A stretch of DNA of 64,000 nt. Source: Gymnogyps californianus (Eukaryota > Chordata > Aves > Accipitriformes > Cathartidae). The stretch lies in the NCBI RefSeq assembly GCF_018139145.2, contig NC_059477.1, positions 14,123,522 to 14,187,521 on the forward strand, written 5' to 3'. Positions 62,161 through 64,000 of this stretch are shown piece by piece. The translations under genes and the position numbers were made by a program. How positions within the stretch are numbered: the stretch's first letter is position 1; each line of letters starts with the position of its first letter. The notes under the pieces are model-generated. The model was not told the DNA's origin. It worked only from the letters and a program-made list of their open reading frames with translations, and ran no database searches.

Positions 62161-64000
62161 GACATTGGATAAGAACACTTAAAAGGCTATTCTTTAGGTC
62201 TAAAAGAAAAGGCTTGCTGTAAAATGGTGCATTATTCCATTTATTAAAGATCATATTAATGACAAAAAGCATGGTCTTTTGTGGGTTTTTCATGGTATTA
62301 TTGGCCATGAGTAATAAGACATGCTCCCAGGAATGAGAGGAAAACCCCTGTTGCAGCTGTGTTTTGTTGGTTGAAGGATAAGGAAATACTTCATTACTGA
62401 GGGCTGAATGGGACTTTCAGACACCTTAGCCCTGTGACAGATTGCATGCGGCACTGCTGTCAGATAATAGTGTGAAATAATTAGGGCTTGCCGTTGCTAC
62501 ATTAATGCAGTGCTTCTGCTTTTTTGCCCATTCTCCCCGGTCAGCCAGTTAAGATGCTTGTATTGGCAACTAAATACCATTTTGTAGGCGTTTCAAAGCA
62601 GTAGGCCTTACATGGCCTCGTCACACCTTGTCTGTCTGCTAAGTGTTTAAATGCAGAAAAAGAAAAGGAAAAAAAAAAACAGAAAAAAGAAAACAGGAGA
62701 AAGAGGCGTTAAACTAAATACTTTTCTCCTTTGCTTTTGGTTGGCTGCATTTGGGTAGAGCGCAGGATTGATGGCAACCAGCCATGTGGGAGGAACACAG
62801 CAAGCAACAACCTTTGCAGGTGGGACAAGAATTAAAATAGCAACCCCCTGTCCTTCCCACACAAGCTATTGCACTCTTTGCCCTCCCCATGAGGAGACAA
62901 TGTCATGGCATTCTTACAAGCAGGAGGTTTCCCAGCCCAGAGCTGCTGTCCTGTCCAACAGAACTAGAAGAGATGGATTAAGTGAGTAGACAGACTGTGC
63001 ATATTTCCCCCGCTGACTGGCCTGACCCAGGAGTTTGCCTGCTACGCCTCCTGAAGGTAAGGTGCTGGGAAGAGACAGGTCTTTTCTCCACTGCAGTCTC
63101 CTTTGTTTTGCTTCCTGGTGTTTTTCAACTCCTGATGCAAGAACTTCATTTTGAAGGAGTTGTCTGGGATTTTTTACTTTGCAATGCAGAGCTCTTCCTC
63201 TAGTTTCCTTTCTTCCAGTCATGCTTGTGGGGAACTTCAAGCTGAGCCATTAACTAGAATCACGACCATACAAATGGTAGATACGCTGTACCCATACACA
63301 GGTGACACTGTTCATTTGATCTCTTCTCATCTTTCTCATCTCCTGTGTGACCACTGGTGAGAGGGAGTTAGTGCTCCATGGCCTGATAGCATCCTGCTGC
63401 TTGCCTTAGAGGCAGAGGCTTTAGGACATGGATGCTTGTCCATGTGGAGAAGAGAGGGAAATGAATGCAAAATGGTCTCGAGAACTGAGTATCACCCCCA
63501 CTAAGTCACCTTCCCTTCCTGACCAGAAGGAAAATATTAAATCTTCCCTTTAAACAAGAAACAAGCCCTATCTTTCTTTCCCTTTCTAGCGATGCAAACG
63601 CTAGCTGAGCTCTGAGGCAGCCGTTCTGCCTATGCGCATGGAGGGAACTCTGTTCTCCTCTGCTCAGTTCTCTTTCTGGAGCACAAACTGAGTCGTGCTG
63701 GCTGGGGTTGTGCTACCACGGCACTGCAAGCTCACTTGGGCAATGGTCACCATAGCTTTGAGGCAAAGTGCAACTAAACTCAATGCCATGTCACCAGAGT
63801 GGTGAACTCCTCTTTTCTTTGGTTCGACTCCCAGTGTTCCTGGGTTTGCCTTGGCCTTGGGAAGGGGTTCCACATTAGCACCAACTCTGTAGCATGAGCA
63901 TCCCAGACCCTACAGTGCTGCAACACACATCTTGCACCTTAAAGCACCAAGCACTGTACTGTGGGACCTTGCTGGTTCCAGCACTTGCCGTTATACACAG
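62161..64000. other. Presumed intergenic sequence downstream of BMPR2
   Basis: 1.8 kb, somewhat GC-richer than the introns, with an A/G-rich purine tract at about 62650-62705. No exon, transposon or RNA gene was recognised. In human the next gene downstream is FAM117B, but none of its coding sequence is seen here. Confidence 0.6.

Noticed and set aside
63785..63845. tRNA-like B box (GGTTCGACTCC at 63821) with a loose A-box-like stretch upstream
   Set aside because: The T-stem has a mismatch and no acceptor stem could be paired around it, so it is not a tRNA gene by eye.

Overview
This window is vertebrate nuclear DNA, most likely from a bird. It holds almost the whole body of one plus-strand gene, BMPR2, the type II receptor for bone morphogenetic proteins. 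Exons 2 to 13 are all present, from 5130 to the stop codon at 55038-55040. Exon 1, which carries the start codon and signal peptide, lies upstream of the window. Every junction has AG/GT borders. Ten of the twelve exon lengths equal the human exon lengths as I remember them; exon 2 is one codon longer and exon 3 is three codons longer. The 3053 coding bases, plus a 76-base first exon as in human, would give a protein of about 1042 residues.

The bird assignment is inferred. Introns are compact and AT-rich, recognisable interspersed repeats are few, and the clear ones are CR1 retroposons plus faint MIR-like fossils. No Alu, L1, B1 or other mammalian element was seen. The translated protein is very close to human BMPR2 but has its own substitutions. 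A crocodilian or turtle is less likely because CR1 density is so low.

Layout: 1-5129 is the end of intron 1, with a CR1 3' end at 1131-1260. Exons 2 and 3 (5130-6788) encode the ligand-binding three-finger ectodomain. Intron 3 (6789-33934) is 27 kb without convincing coding sequence. Exon 4 encodes the membrane span and exon 5 the juxtamembrane segment. Exons 6-11 (36675-50663) encode the serine/threonine kinase, and its main catalytic motifs are intact. Exon 12 (1280 bases) and exon 13 encode the long cytoplasmic tail typical of BMPR2. A 3' UTR of about 7 kb follows, ending in two candidate poly(A) signals near 62.0 and 62.14 kb. The remaining 1.8 kb looks intergenic.

Mobile elements: a 1.2 kb 5'-truncated CR1 in antisense orientation in intron 10 has an uninterrupted 363-codon reverse-transcriptase frame. 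A much older sense-strand CR1 relic lies in intron 8. MIR-like SINE relics lie in introns 3 and 10, and several imperfect palindromes look like fossils of small DNA elements. I found no bacterial-type systems, CRISPR arrays or rRNA, and no second protein-coding gene. I do not see a previously undescribed system here; the findings are local oddities of a well-known gene and its introns.
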